Source: Gemmatimonadales bacterium UBA4456 (GTDB lineage: Bacteria; Gemmatimonadota; Gemmatimonadetes; Longimicrobiales; Gaopeijiaceae). Taken from it: a stretch of 64,000 nucleotides of DNA. Of the stretch, positions 27,496 through 35,966 are shown piece by piece. The notes beneath the pieces are model-generated. The model searched no databases. It was not told the origin of the DNA and worked only from the letters and a program-made list of their open reading frames with translations. Location of the stretch: positions 1 through 64,000 of the forward strand of contig DGOW01000082.1 in assembly GCA_002390225.1 (NCBI GenBank), in the 5' to 3' direction. The stretch's first letter is position 1, and the number at the start of each line of letters is the position of its first letter. Both the position numbers and the translations under genes were made by a program.

Positions 27496-28968
27496 CTATG
27501 GACGCCAGGGATAAAGGGGTCTTCGTAGATGCCAATCGGTCTCTGCCTGAAAAGACATTCCGAAGTCGAGAACAGTCTGGTCATCGAAGGGGCTTGCGAC
27601 GATCTGAAGGCAAAGCGGCATACCGTCAGGGTCGAAGCCACACGGGATGTTGAGCCCGGGGTGCCCCACGAGGTTCGCGATGTAGTTCAACCGAGGCGTG
27701 TTTGCCGCGGCGTCTTCGGGTGGCTCCCACTCGTTGCGCGCGGGGATGGGCCAGCCGTCACTCACTTCCCGCAGGCCGGCGCCGTTCGGCCACGTTGGTG
27801 CGATCACTGCGTCGTAGCGCGCTACGATTGCATCAGCCTCTCGTGCCAACTGGCTTCGGATACGCTGCGCGGTCAGGTAATCGGACGCTGACATCATCCG
27901 TCCCGCCATCCACCCTGCAGCCCGGTCTTCGTTGAAGGAGAACATTCCCGCTGCACTACCGTCGGTGAATAGCGGTTCAAAAATGGTTCCGCTTTCGACG
28001 GTTACAATGGTGCTGAAGAGAGCGCCGGTGGGGTACAGAGGCAGCTCGATGTCCTCGACGATTACGCCCATGCGTTCCCACGTATCGAGTGCCTCCTGAA
28101 AGACCTGTCGATTGTGGTCGGACTGGGTCAATAGGAATTCGCGGCGGTGAACGCCGAGTCGTTTTCCTTGCATGGATCCGGGATCGACGCGGAAGTCGAA
28201 TGGTCGGTTCGTCGACGAGTTGTCCCTTTCGTCGAACGCGCTGATTTGCTCCAGCACGTGGCCACAGTCCTCCGCTGATCGCCCTACGGGCCCAATCTTG
28301 TCCAGGCTCCATGACAGGGGCATGCACCCGAATCGACTCACACGGCTGAAGGTCGGACGGAGCCCCGAGGCCCCGACCGCTGAACCGGGAAAGACAATCG
28401 ACCCTCCGGTCTCTGTGCCGATTCCAAATCCGATGAGGCCTGCGACCGCTGCTGAAACCGTGCCACTCGAAGAACCGAAGCTGGTGCGATCCAGCTTCCA
28501 CGGGTTGAGCGCGGAGCTGGTATTCCCGCCTGCGAACTCGCCGAGAGACATCTTCGCCATGAGGACCGCGCCAGCGTCCGCAAGCCGCTCGATCACCGCA
28601 GCGTTTCGGGTGGGTACGCGGTCGCGGAAGATCCCGGAGCCCCAGGTCGTCCGTATGCCGTCGGTGTCGAGGAGGTCCTTCACGCCGTAGGGGATGCCAT
28701 GAAGAATGCTCCGCCGGCGTCCCGAACTGAGCTCAGCGTCGGCGCGTTCTGCGGATTCGAGCGCGTGATCACGCGCGATTGTCACCATCGTGGAAAGCAT
28801 ACCGTCGTGATCGGACCGGGGCTCGCTCGGAAGTTCGAACGGCGGAGGGTCCAGCTCCGCGGCGCGGTCCAGGAAGTGCCGTGTCAACTCGAGCGACGTG
28901 ATCTCTCCGGACGCGAGTAGATCAGCTTGCTCACGGACTGTCATGAAGTGGATCGGTGTCTGCTGCAT
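27496..28968 (-). CDS. Amidase signature family enzyme
   Basis: 490 residues, no signal peptide. The Ser-cisSer-Lys triad is visible: GIPYGVKDLLDT (lysine), FGSSSGTVSAAVAG (cis-serine) and GIGTETGGSIVFP (nucleophile). The family hydrolyses linear amides, including aryl amides and carbamoyl compounds. The ATG shares one base with the stop of a small Tat-signal gene (TGATG), so the two are coupled. It is divergent from the hydantoinase gene and probably acts on related amides. Confidence 0.9.
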   Translation of the reverse strand: MQQTPIHFMTVREQADLLASGEITSLELTRHFLDRAAELDPPPFELPSEPRSDHDGMLSTMVTIARDHALESAERADAELSSGRRRSILHGIPYGVKDLLDTDGIRTTWGSGIFRDRVPTRNAAVIERLADAGAVLMAKMSLGEFAGGNTSSALNPWKLDRTSFGSSSGTVSAAVAGLIGFGIGTETGGSIVFPGSAVGASGLRPTFSRVSRFGCMPLSWSLDKIGPVGRSAEDCGHVLEQISAFDERDNSSTNRPFDFRVDPGSMQGKRLGVHRREFLLTQSDHNRQVFQEALDTWERMGVIVEDIELPLYPTGALFSTIVTVESGTIFEPLFTDGSAAGMFSFNEDRAAGWMAGRMMSASDYLTAQRIRSQLAREADAIVARYDAVIAPTWPNGAGLREVSDGWPIPARNEWEPPEDAAANTPRLNYIANLVGHPGLNIPCGFDPDGMPLCLQIVASPFDDQTVLDFGMSFQAETDWHLRRPLYPWRP

Positions 28969-29255
28969 CAGCCCCTCCGGAAGACGGTGAGCGGTTGTTC
29001 GTCGGGGCTGAGGGGAAAGGCACGAAGCACATTCGAGATGCGTGCACTATTCTCGACTGCTCGTCGCAGACGGTCGAACTCATCGGGGTTGTCGTAGATG
29101 CCTCGCGACCCCTGTGCGTCGAGTAGGGTGCGTACCGTCGCATCCGATATCTGTCCCGTTTCGGATAGCTGGGTACAGGCTTGCTGCCAGGTCACCGCCA
29201 TCGCGGCGGCCCCAGCGCCCGCAATCTTTGTGAACTGCCTGCGATCAATCGTCAT
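28968..29255 (-). CDS. Small Tat-signal protein coupled to the amidase
   Basis: 95 residues from the ATG before TIDRRQFTKIAGAGAAAM; a GGGGG lies five bases before. The signal has a twin-arginine motif (DRRQFTKIAG) and a cysteine (QQAC) that may be a lipobox. The mature part is helical (ISDATVRTLLDAQGSRG, EFDRLRRAVENSARI). I know no function. Its stop shares a base with the amidase start. A longer frame reaching 29564 overlaps the hydantoinase and is discarded. Confidence 0.55.
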   Translation of the reverse strand: MTIDRRQFTKIAGAGAAAMAVTWQQACTQLSETGQISDATVRTLLDAQGSRGIYDNPDEFDRLRRAVENSARISNVLRAFPLSPDEQPLTVFRRG

Positions 29256-29331
29256 GCTGCCCCCTTTGAAGTCTGCACGCGCTCGTCTAGTATGCCGCCG
29301 CTGGTACACCTCGACGATGCGTGGTAGAGAA

Positions 29332-30747
29332 ATGATGGACAAGGGAAGCCTGCTCATCCGTGGCGGTACGGTCATCACTGCGACGGGTCGGTCAGAGGCC
29401 GATGTACTCATGCGCAATGGGCTCATAGAGGCGGTGGGCCCTGACATCGGTGACGGTTTCGGTGCGGTCGATCGCATCATCGACGCGACCGGACACTGGG
29501 TCATGCCTGGTGGAATCGATACGCATACGCACCTGGCGCACCCCATCGGTCGTCTCGGTGTCATGACCGCGGATGACTTCTATACCGGTACCGTAGCAGG
29601 GGCCTTTGGGGGCGTTACGACGATCGTCGACTTCGGGCTGCAGGAGCAAGGTGGCACGCTCGACGCTGCGCGAGAACACCGGCTTGGTGTGATCGATCCG
29701 GATGCGGTCATCGACTTCGGCTTCCATCTGATCGTCACGGATGTGAACGAGGAGGTTCTTGCCGAGATGGGAGACCTGATTCGATCCGGCTTTCCGTCGT
29801 TCAAGGTTTACATGACTTATGGAGACAAGAAGATCGGGGACGACGACCTGATCCTGCTCCTCGAGATGGCCGGCGAGCACGGTGGCCTCATCTATGCTCA
29901 CTGCGAGAATGACTGCGCCGTGACGCATCTCATCGAGCGTCATCTGGCGGAAGGGAAGACAGGTCCGGCATACCATGCGACCAGTCGGCCCCCGGCGGTC
30001 GAGGCAGAAGCAACCAACCGAGCGATCATGCTTGCCGAGCTGGCTGGAGCACCCATCTGTATTGCGCATGTGACGTCGTCGGGCGCGGCTCAGCACGTTG
30101 CCGACGCGCGTGCCCGGGGAGTCACTGTCGTGGCGGAGACGTGCCCGCAGTACCTCGTTCTCGATTCCTCGGTCTACGACCTGGGGGCAGGGTGCGAGGT
30201 GGCGAAGTTCGTTTGTAGTCCACCGATGCGTGAACAGAGCCATGTCGCGGCGCTCTGGGAGGCGCTGGCGGACGGCTCGATCCAGCAGGTGTCGTCAGAC
30301 CACGCTCCCTTCCGCTTCGAAGGCCAGAAGACCGGCGGATGCGACAACTTCACGCAGATCCCGAACGGGCTGCCCGGTATCGAGACGCGTCTCCCGATCG
30401 TATTTACCGAAGGCGTCGTCAGCGGTCGGCTCACCCCGGAACGCTTTGTCGAGCTTACGGCCACTGCCCCGGCGCGGATATTCGGCCTGACCTCGAAGGG
30501 TCGCATCGAGCCGGGTGCGGATGCGGACGTGATCGTCGTCGACCCTGAGCGTGAGGTAGACATTACAGCGTCCGTCCTTCATTCGGATGTCGACTACAGT
30601 CCGTATGAGGGGATGACCCTGAACGGCTTCCCGACGTGGACCATTTCCAGAGGTGAGGTCATTGTGGACGAGGGTGCGCTCACGGCGAAGCGGGGGCGCG
30701 GTCAACTCGTCGATCGGGCTCCGATCGACCCGGTCACGTTTCTCTGA
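29332..30747 (+). CDS. Dihydropyrimidinase/D-hydantoinase family enzyme
   Basis: 471 residues, cytosolic. Starts possible at 29332 (tandem ATGATG), 29335 or 29317. Cyclic amidohydrolase motifs: GHWVMPGGIDTHTHLAHP (HxH), FPSFKVYMTYGDKK with the lysine that becomes carboxylated, LIYAHCEND, ICIAHVTSSGAA, and VSSDHAPFRFEGQK with the aspartate. Dihydropyrimidinases open hydantoins and dihydropyrimidines to N-carbamoyl amino acids. It is divergent from the amidase unit; a carbamoylase-type step would be needed downstream and the neighbouring amidase is a candidate. Confidence 0.9.
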   Translation: MMDKGSLLIRGGTVITATGRSEADVLMRNGLIEAVGPDIGDGFGAVDRIIDATGHWVMPGGIDTHTHLAHPIGRLGVMTADDFYTGTVAGAFGGVTTIVDFGLQEQGGTLDAAREHRLGVIDPDAVIDFGFHLIVTDVNEEVLAEMGDLIRSGFPSFKVYMTYGDKKIGDDDLILLLEMAGEHGGLIYAHCENDCAVTHLIERHLAEGKTGPAYHATSRPPAVEAEATNRAIMLAELAGAPICIAHVTSSGAAQHVADARARGVTVVAETCPQYLVLDSSVYDLGAGCEVAKFVCSPPMREQSHVAALWEALADGSIQQVSSDHAPFRFEGQKTGGCDNFTQIPNGLPGIETRLPIVFTEGVVSGRLTPERFVELTATAPARIFGLTSKGRIEPGADADVIVVDPEREVDITASVLHSDVDYSPYEGMTLNGFPTWTISRGEVIVDEGALTAKRGRGQLVDRAPIDPVTFL

Positions 30748-30803
30748 TCCTGGGGATCGGAGACTGGGTCGACCAGCGCGTCTGTCGATGATTGACGAGG
30801 GAG

Positions 30804-31802
30804 CTACGGAATCAGATCGTCACGTACCTCGTCGATGATCCCGAAGAAACAGCACCACTCGCCCTCCAGCACCGACGGACGTGAGCGTAGCCCGAAGACC
30901 ACCCCCTCTTTCGGTGCCACGACCTCGGCCGTCACGGTGCCGTAGAGGTCGTACACGTTCCCGAGCGGAGCCCCTGCCGGCATCGCCGTCTCAAAGGCCA
31001 TGTCTTTGTCCCCCACCCACATACCAGAAGAGGGAGCGAGAAGGGCCTCCTGGTGACCCATGCGCCACTCCGGTGCGTACGTCGCATCACCCGGCGCCAT
31101 CCCGTAGTGACGCATGACGTTCAGGTATCCGGCGGCTAGATCGTTGGCGATCTCGTGGAAGTCGCTCGTCAGCGTTCTGCAGTTTCCGCCCAGCTCGACG
31201 GTGACGCCGGCCTTGCCCAGCTCTGCCATCTTCGAGGCGGGGTTCGCTCCGCCTACGCCAGACCGGAAAACCAGATCCCATGGCTCCCCCATCGCCGCGG
31301 CAAGTTCCAGGCTTTGCGGGTTGTCTGCGGCGAAGATCATGTGGGCGAGGTAGCTGTGTTCGCCACCGGAATGTACGGCGATCTGCAGATCGCACGTGTC
31401 CTTCATTCCCAGCCAGTGTGCCCATGCGGCACGCTCCGTCGGGTAACCGTCCGCGGCACCCGGATACATCCGGTTCATGTCGTACGTGAACGAGTCCAGG
31501 GGATCCCCACGTTTTCCGGCCTCGAAGGCCGGAACGTTCATGGCAGGTACGCCGATCACGGTTCCGCAGACTTCGGAGGGGTCGAGCTGATCGAAGAGCC
31601 TGAAGATCGAGAACGCACCTTCGGGCTCGTCTCCGTGAGTAGCGCCGTTGATCCAGAGACGAGGGCCGTCCTTCTCACCATGGCAAATCAGGAGCGGGAT
31701 CTCCTTGGGACGGCCGTCGGCTTCCGCGCCTACAGGCAGGGCTGCTCGACCGATAGTACCGGCCTCGATGCGTCCGTTTCCGATTTCGAAAGCGTTTCTC
31801 AT
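30804..31802 (-). CDS. Succinylglutamate desuccinylase/aspartoacylase-family deacylase
   Basis: 332 residues, no signal peptide. The M14-type zinc site is in WINGATHGDEPEG (H and E) and a later LQIAVHSGGEHSY; a C-terminal beta domain follows (LGNVYDLYGTVTAEVVAPKEG, split across strands), as in AstE/AspA/DoeB-type N-acyl amino acid deacylases. These remove an acyl group from an amino acid derivative. The gene follows the Ldh_2 gene by seven bases on the same strand, so one transcript is likely. Confidence 0.82.
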   Translation of the reverse strand: MRNAFEIGNGRIEAGTIGRAALPVGAEADGRPKEIPLLICHGEKDGPRLWINGATHGDEPEGAFSIFRLFDQLDPSEVCGTVIGVPAMNVPAFEAGKRGDPLDSFTYDMNRMYPGAADGYPTERAAWAHWLGMKDTCDLQIAVHSGGEHSYLAHMIFAADNPQSLELAAAMGEPWDLVFRSGVGGANPASKMAELGKAGVTVELGGNCRTLTSDFHEIANDLAAGYLNVMRHYGMAPGDATYAPEWRMGHQEALLAPSSGMWVGDKDMAFETAMPAGAPLGNVYDLYGTVTAEVVAPKEGVVFGLRSRPSVLEGEWCCFFGIIDEVRDDLIP

Positions 31803-31809
31803 GGATATA

Positions 31810-32904
31810 TCAGTCGTGGTTCGCCGAGACGTGTGTCTCGGTCAGGAGAAAGGGCACGCCAATGTCGCCGGCAAGCGTGCGCAACGTATTGAAGAGTTCG
31901 CGGTTCAGAGGGATGCCGTCCCGGAGCCGCTCGGTCGCCCGGTGCTGTTCCGCCTCTCCAGGCAGCTGCAAGGGATGCGTAGAGTCGATAGGTGCGGCGG
32001 CCAGGACCTGCGCGATTAGGAGCTCGAGTCGCTCGTCGAAGGTCGGACGGTCCATGAAGGCCTCGATATCGATCGCGATGAGCGTATGGGCGACGTCGAA
32101 GTCGAGGTCGTCCTGGAAGACGTCCGTACCGAAGCGCGAGCCGGTCAGCACGCCCGTGATCACATCGGTGATCAGGCTCAGCCCATAGCCTTTGTAGTCT
32201 CCGATCGGGAGCAATGGCCCCTGATCCGCCTCGAGAGGATCCGTTGTGCGACGGCCGTCTGGGGTGAGCGCCCAGGTATCCGGTATTGGCCGACCTTCGC
32301 GGGCGAGCCAGCGCATCATGCCTTTGCCCGATTGTGTCAGCGCCATGTCGAGGACAAGAGGTGGATGGTCCGTCCGCGGGACTGCGAGTCCCCACGGATT
32401 TGTCCCGAGGACCGGTTGGGCGGCCCCCCACGGCGCCATCTCTGCCCCGGCATTCGTCATTGCGATACCGATGAGGCCCGCATCGGCCGCCTGCTTGGCG
32501 TGGTAGCCCGAGGTCCCGAAGTGGTTGCTATGCTGCACGGCCACCATCGCGATTCCTGTGGAGCGGGCCTTCACGATCGCGCGTGACATGGCCCGGCGTG
32601 CTGACACGTAGCCTAGCCCCTTGGCCGCATCGAGGAGCGCGGTGGAGGTGCGATCGCTGATCCACTGCATCGGCGCGTCGCCAACCAGACCTCCGTTGCG
32701 CAGGCGGCGTGCGTATCGGGGGAGCTTTTCGAGTCCTTGACCCTGCCCGGGGTGCCACCACAGGGCCGCCGAGACGATGCCGTCTGCATTAATGCGGGCC
32801 TCTTCCTTATTCGTACCGAGACCTGTGAAGAAGGCCTCGAGGAACGAACGAGTCGAATCGACGGTGACCCGCACGGTTTCAATGTCTGAGGTGAGCTCGT
32901 ACAC
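31810..32904 (-). CDS. Ldh_2 family dehydrogenase (malate/L-lactate/ureidoglycolate type)
   Basis: 364 residues starting at a GTG; no in-frame ATG lies nearby. Family motifs: GIAMVAVQHSNHFGTSGYHA, AGLIGIAMTNAGAEMAP, VLGTNPWGLAVP, and GDYKGYGLSLITDVITG. The family uses NAD(P) with an unusual fold and oxidises 2-hydroxy acids such as malate, sulfolactate or ureidoglycolate. With the hydantoinase, amidase and deacylase nearby, a ureidoglycolate- or amide-derived hydroxy acid is a reasonable guess but only inference. Confidence 0.85.
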   Translation of the reverse strand: MYELTSDIETVRVTVDSTRSFLEAFFTGLGTNKEEARINADGIVSAALWWHPGQGQGLEKLPRYARRLRNGGLVGDAPMQWISDRTSTALLDAAKGLGYVSARRAMSRAIVKARSTGIAMVAVQHSNHFGTSGYHAKQAADAGLIGIAMTNAGAEMAPWGAAQPVLGTNPWGLAVPRTDHPPLVLDMALTQSGKGMMRWLAREGRPIPDTWALTPDGRRTTDPLEADQGPLLPIGDYKGYGLSLITDVITGVLTGSRFGTDVFQDDLDFDVAHTLIAIDIEAFMDRPTFDERLELLIAQVLAAAPIDSTHPLQLPGEAEQHRATERLRDGIPLNRELFNTLRTLAGDIGVPFLLTETHVSANHD

Positions 32905-33053
32905 CGTGGCCGTTCGTGGTTCAGGGTTCGCGGGGATCGTCCCCTTTGTCCGAGTCTGCCGCGACTGAAGCCAGGGAGGGGTCGAGAACTCGGAGAAGGA
33001 TGGCCGCCAAGGTACGGTCGAGTCACGGGGCTGTCATCGGCAAATCAGGACTA

Positions 33054-33081
33054 TTGCTTACGTGAGCATAAAGCTTATACT
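33054..33081 (+). promoter_or_regulatory. Sigma-70-like promoter before the DUF5916 gene
   Basis: TTGCTT (33054-33059) and TATACT (33076-33081) are separated by 16 bases in a notably AT-rich patch 45 bases before the ATG at 33126. This is one of the few places in the GC-rich part with such an AT-rich leader. Confidence 0.55.
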
Positions 33082-33125
33082 GTTGTTCAAGTAAAAGTTA
33101 AACAAAAGACAAACAACTGCATCCC

Positions 33126-35513
33126 ATGTTCAAGTCGACTCTTCTTCTCGCAGCTCTGGTCCAGCTCTCGCCGGGCCAAGCCGACCTCGATGCCCAGAGT
33201 AGCGTTGCGTCCGTGACTCGCGCCCGGTCGGTTGCAACCGCTGTCGAGTACAGTGGCGTCGCACGGCAACTCTCCGTGCCGGCCCCCGTCATGGCGTCGC
33301 CTGACATCTCGATTGATGGGCGCCTCGATGATCTGGCGTGGGAGACCGCCGCCATCCTGACCGGCTTCTCGCAGTACCAGCCAGTCGAAGGGACCGCAGC
33401 GTCCGAAGAGACGATGGTACGGATGATCGTGACCGATGACGCCCTGTACTTCGCGATCCGGGCAGAGGACGCGAACGGTGGCCCGCGTGCCACTCTGACC
33501 CAGCGGGATGGATATGGGCGCTCGGACGACTATGTCCGTGTCATTTTGGATACGTTCAACGATCAGCGTCGCGCGTACGTGTTCATGGTCAATCCGTACG
33601 GAATTCAGGGTGATGGGCTCTGGGTCGAAGGCGGCGGTGGGCGATTCGGCGACCCGATCGATTGGAGCCCGGATTTCCTTTGGGAGTCTTACGGCCGGGT
33701 CGACAGTGCAGGCTTCTCGGCAGAGATCAAGATCCCGCTGAAGACGCTGCGCTTTCCGAAGGCCGACATTCAGGACTGGGGTCTCCAGATTCAGCGCACG
33801 ATCCGGCGTACCGGGTATGAGTCGTCGTGGGCCCCGATCACTCAGGAGCGAGCGAACAAGCTGGAGCAGGCAGGTTCTCTCACAGGACTTCGCGGGCTCG
33901 ATGCCGGGCTGTTCATGGAGATCAACCCGACCCTCGTGGGTTCGCGGACCGGGGAGTCTGCGACCGACGGGAGCGGGCTGGCCAGTGACGGTGGCCAGGG
34001 AGAGGTCGGTATGAACCTCACCTATGGCCTGACGTCGAATTTGACTCTGGACGGTACCGTGAATCCCGACTTCAGTCAGGTCGAGGCGGATGCAGGGCAG
34101 ATCGCAGTAAACGAACGATTCGCTCTCTTTCTGCCGGAGCGGCGTCCCTTCTTCCTCGAGGGGACGGACGTGTTCAACATGCCAAAACGTTTGGTCTACA
34201 CGCGTTCGATCGTGAATCCGGTCGGCGCGGCTAAAATCTCAGGCAAGATCGGCGCACTTCAGGTCGCCTACCTCGGAGCGGTCGACGAGGTCAACTCCGG
34301 AGCTTCAAACCCGGTCGTCAATCTCATGCGGGTGCGTGGCGACGTCGGCAGCTCCTCGAGCATCGGTGCGGTCTACACGGACCGGACCGAGCCAGGAGTG
34401 GATTTCAATCGCGTGATGGGAGCCGATGCTCGCTTCGTGCTGGGCGGTCGATACACCCTCGAGATGCTGGCGGCAGGAAGCGCTGACGGTGCAGTGGGCG
34501 CGGACACGAATTGGGGCTCGATGTTTTCCATGAGCGCCCGACGGTCGAGCCGCACGTTGTCGATGAATGCGTCGTTCGAGGATTCCTCTGACGACTTCCG
34601 CGCCGGCAGCGGTTTCATACGCCGCGTGGGCGTCTCTCAGTTGAATGGTCGCACTAGCTACACCTTCCGTGGGAAGCGGGGCGCGTTGGTTGAGAGCTGG
34701 GGCCCGTCGATCGACGCAGACGCCACCTGGCTGCGAGAAGACTTCTGGGCCGGAGGTGCTCCGCAGGAAACAGATTTTGGCGCCGGATTGAGCGCCTCCT
34801 TCCGGGGCAACATCGGGGGCTTCCTCAACTACGGTCGTCGGGGCTTCAACTTCAACTCGGCACTATACGACGGATTCTTCTCCGGACCGTCCGAGAATGC
34901 GGTCGTACCGGTGAGCGAGGGCTCGGAATTGTATTCCGGACTCCACAGCCTCAGCCTCCGGAGCTGGATCAGCTCCTTCGAGACCGTGCGGATCTCGCTG
35001 GGAGGTGGTTGGAATCAGACGCCGATCTTCTCGAGCGGTCTCCCTCTCGACGTCGGTGAGCGTTGGAGCGGGGACTTGGGATTCACTTTTTATCCGACCG
35101 GCTCGATCCAGGCTGAGATCGGCGCCCGGCACGTGACGATTCTTCGCGGGCTCGACGGGTCGACGTACTCACAGGCGACGATTCCGAGGCTGCAGGCTCG
35201 TTACCAGGTCAGCCGCGCGTTGTACGTGCGTGGCATTGGCGAATACTCGAGTCAAAAGCGCGGCGATCTGCTCGACCCGGTGACGGGTGAACAGGTCTAC
35301 ACGTGCTCGGAGCAGGAGTGTTCAGCGCGACTCGGCTCGGACCGCCACGACTTCCGTGTGGAAGGGCTGCTCGGGTACGAGCCCTCTCCCGGGACGGTGG
35401 TGTTCTTCGGGTACACTCGGCAGTTCCGGGACACATCGGCGTTCAGCTTCGATGAAGTTCAGGCCGTTCGTGACGGTCTGTTCCTGAAGCTCAGCTATCG
35501 CTTCCGGATGTAG
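33126..35513 (+). CDS. DUF5916 protein with N-terminal CBM9-like domain (outer membrane)
   Basis: 795 residues with an N-terminal signal region (MFKSTLLLAALVQLSPG). Residues about 55-230 match the CBM9-like domain that opens this family (ISIDGRLDDLAWETA, DALYFAIRAED, SDDYVRVILDTFNDQRRAY, FSAEIKIPLKTLRFP). From about residue 255 the DUF5916 barrel follows (NLTYGLTSNLTLDGTVNPDF, FALFLPERRPFFLEGTDVF), ending FLKLSYRFRM with an aromatic residue near the end, as for outer-membrane barrels. Members are common beside peptidases and TonB systems; their transport role is unproven. Confidence 0.88.
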   Translation: MFKSTLLLAALVQLSPGQADLDAQSSVASVTRARSVATAVEYSGVARQLSVPAPVMASPDISIDGRLDDLAWETAAILTGFSQYQPVEGTAASEETMVRMIVTDDALYFAIRAEDANGGPRATLTQRDGYGRSDDYVRVILDTFNDQRRAYVFMVNPYGIQGDGLWVEGGGGRFGDPIDWSPDFLWESYGRVDSAGFSAEIKIPLKTLRFPKADIQDWGLQIQRTIRRTGYESSWAPITQERANKLEQAGSLTGLRGLDAGLFMEINPTLVGSRTGESATDGSGLASDGGQGEVGMNLTYGLTSNLTLDGTVNPDFSQVEADAGQIAVNERFALFLPERRPFFLEGTDVFNMPKRLVYTRSIVNPVGAAKISGKIGALQVAYLGAVDEVNSGASNPVVNLMRVRGDVGSSSSIGAVYTDRTEPGVDFNRVMGADARFVLGGRYTLEMLAAGSADGAVGADTNWGSMFSMSARRSSRTLSMNASFEDSSDDFRAGSGFIRRVGVSQLNGRTSYTFRGKRGALVESWGPSIDADATWLREDFWAGGAPQETDFGAGLSASFRGNIGGFLNYGRRGFNFNSALYDGFFSGPSENAVVPVSEGSELYSGLHSLSLRSWISSFETVRISLGGGWNQTPIFSSGLPLDVGERWSGDLGFTFYPTGSIQAEIGARHVTILRGLDGSTYSQATIPRLQARYQVSRALYVRGIGEYSSQKRGDLLDPVTGEQVYTCSEQECSARLGSDRHDFRVEGLLGYEPSPGTVVFFGYTRQFRDTSAFSFDEVQAVRDGLFLKLSYRFRM

Positions 35514-35516
35514 CGT

Positions 35517-35914
35517 TTAGTCGAGCACCTGGAAGTTCATCATCACGCCGGACTCCTCATGTTCCAGATTGTGGCGATGCATCACGACGACGCCCCGAAA
35601 CTGATCGAAGAGTACGACGACCTCGAAATGGTACCGGTTCATCTCTCCCGGTCCGATCGCGAGCGGCGGATGTCCGTCGGGCCCCTATAGCGAAACGAGT
35701 CTGTACCAGTGGGGGATCGTGGGCTCCGGCGGCTCGTTCCTCAGTTCGATCTCCGTAATGCTCCCCTGATCGAAGCGCAGGGTCTGCGCGGTGAGGGATC
35801 CGTTGAGAAGATGCTCAAACGCAGCTCGGCGGCCTGCAACGAACCGGCCTGGACCCCAAGGGCGCCCAGGCCGGTCACGTGCACTGTGGTGGGAAGAAAA
35901 GTCCGGCGATCCAT
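35517..35914 (-). pseudogene. Remnant of a multicopper oxidase
   Basis: Read on the minus strand, pieces of a multicopper oxidase appear in order. A Tat-like start is MDRRTFL at 35914. In a second frame comes LRFDQGSITEIELRNEPPEP then TIPHWYRL, matching the N-terminal copper site (NxLxEPTxIHWHGL). A TAG stop lies at 35686-35688. After it comes GPGEMNRYHFEV (the PGE-YxF motif) fused directly to VVVMHRHNLEHEESGVMMNF, the C-terminal HCHNLEHE copper motif. The middle of the enzyme (about 300 residues) is deleted, HWHG has become HWYR, and the type-1 copper cysteine is arginine (HRH). The gene is dead. Confidence 0.8.
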
Positions 35915-35966
35915 CTAGTGATCGCTGGGCCCCTTGCATTCGTCGGACTCCGCCATCGGCGTGATC

